A program made the translations under genes and the position numbers. Positions 63,640-64,000 of a stretch of DNA of 64,000 bases are shown here, one piece after another. This stretch comes from Trileptium ribeirensis (taxonomy: Eukaryota > Nematoda > Enoplea > Enoplida > Thoracostomopsidae), in contig JASANE010020303.1 in NCBI GenBank assembly GCA_030248225.1, positions 1-64,000 on the forward strand. Direction: 5' to 3'. The notes beneath the pieces were generated by a model. That model saw only the letters and a list, made by a program, of their open reading frames with translations. It was not told the origin of the DNA and searched no databases. Numbering within the stretch: position 1 is the first letter of the stretch; every line of letters begins with the position of its first letter.

Positions 63640-64000
63640 AGCTTTGCGAAAACACGACGTGACTTAGCTTTTTATAAAGAGCTTCCCTTACTTATTATTA
63701 TTATTATTATGAAAACAGCTTCCTCACTCGATATTTATTTATTTATAAGCTTTGTAAAAACATGATGTGACTTAGCTAGCCTCACCTTACCAATTATTAT
63801 GATTACTACAAATACAGCTTCCTCACTCGATATTTATTTATAAGCTTTGTAAAAACATGATGTGACTTAGCTAGCCTCACCTTACCAATTATTATAATTA
63901 CTACAAATACAGCTTCCTCACTCGATATTTATTTATTTATAAGCTTTGTAAAAACATGATGTGACTTAGCTAGCCTCACCTTACCAATTATTATGATTAC
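63640..64000. repeat. 94-100 bp tandem repeat running off the window
   Basis: CAGCTTCCTCACTCGATATT, TATTTATAAGCTTTGTAAAA, ACATGATGTGACTTAGCTAG and CCTCACCTTACCAATTATTA recur, with CAGCTTCCTCA at 63716, 63816 and 63910. A diverged first unit (AAGCTTTGCGAAAACACGAC) begins near 63640. Total copy number is unknown because the array continues past 64000. Confidence 0.9.

Larger units (their letters stand above)
61739..64000. other. Right-hand region: intron of the minus gene upstream of exon A
   Basis: No further exon of the minus gene was recognised up to the window edge. It carries a 73-bp tandem repeat (61866-62157), the inverted counterpart of repeat family R2 (62690-63180) and a 94-100 bp tandem repeat that runs off the end (63640-64000). 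Confidence 0.75.

Overview
This is nuclear DNA from an animal (metazoan). I cannot place it more precisely than an invertebrate-like genome. The evidence is two spliced genes with GT-AG introns, long AT-rich introns filled with short repeats and foldback elements, tRNA-derived repeat fragments, and a membrane protein made of EGF modules. No prokaryotic features were seen.

Layout. 1-4347 is upstream, repeat-bearing sequence. 4348-30662 (+) is a complete triosephosphate isomerase (TPI) gene. I rebuilt it as seven coding exons of 109, 124, 85, 133, 86, 88 and 119 nt that join in phase to give a 247-residue enzyme with its Lys, His and Glu active-site residues. Intron 1 is 13.5 kb. 30663-40745 is intergenic, with dispersed repeats and no supportable gene. 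40746-61738 (-) is the 3' part of a second gene, converging on TPI. Nine exons with compatible phases encode the end of an EGF-repeat ectodomain, one transmembrane helix and an unusually long (~876 residue) low-complexity, acidic and proline-rich tail ending in a class I PDZ ligand. Its 5' part lies beyond the right edge. 61739-64000 is intron sequence of that gene made largely of tandem and dispersed repeats.

The outstanding feature is at 19021-22888. The 85-nt TPI exon 3, which carries the catalytic His in the GHSERR motif, is present as 31 tandem copies. Each copy is separated from the next by a 41-nt mini-intron, so the repeat period is 126 bp. The mini-intron is a fusion of the start of intron 3 and the end of intron 2, joined at a shared TTACA. 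The array therefore arose by duplication of the exon with small pieces of both flanking introns. Eighteen of the 31 acceptors have changed from CAG to CCG. Some copies carry His-to-Asp, Arg-to-Pro, nonsense or frameshift changes. Higher-order 504-bp and 252-bp duplications are visible.

The exon is 1 mod 3 in length, so only 1, 4, 7... spliced copies keep the TPI frame. The 126-bp unit as a whole is in frame and open. The locus thus looks like an exon turned into a satellite inside a housekeeping enzyme gene. Copy 1, with its native acceptor and intact residues, is enough to make a normal enzyme. Whether other copies are ever used cannot be read from the DNA.
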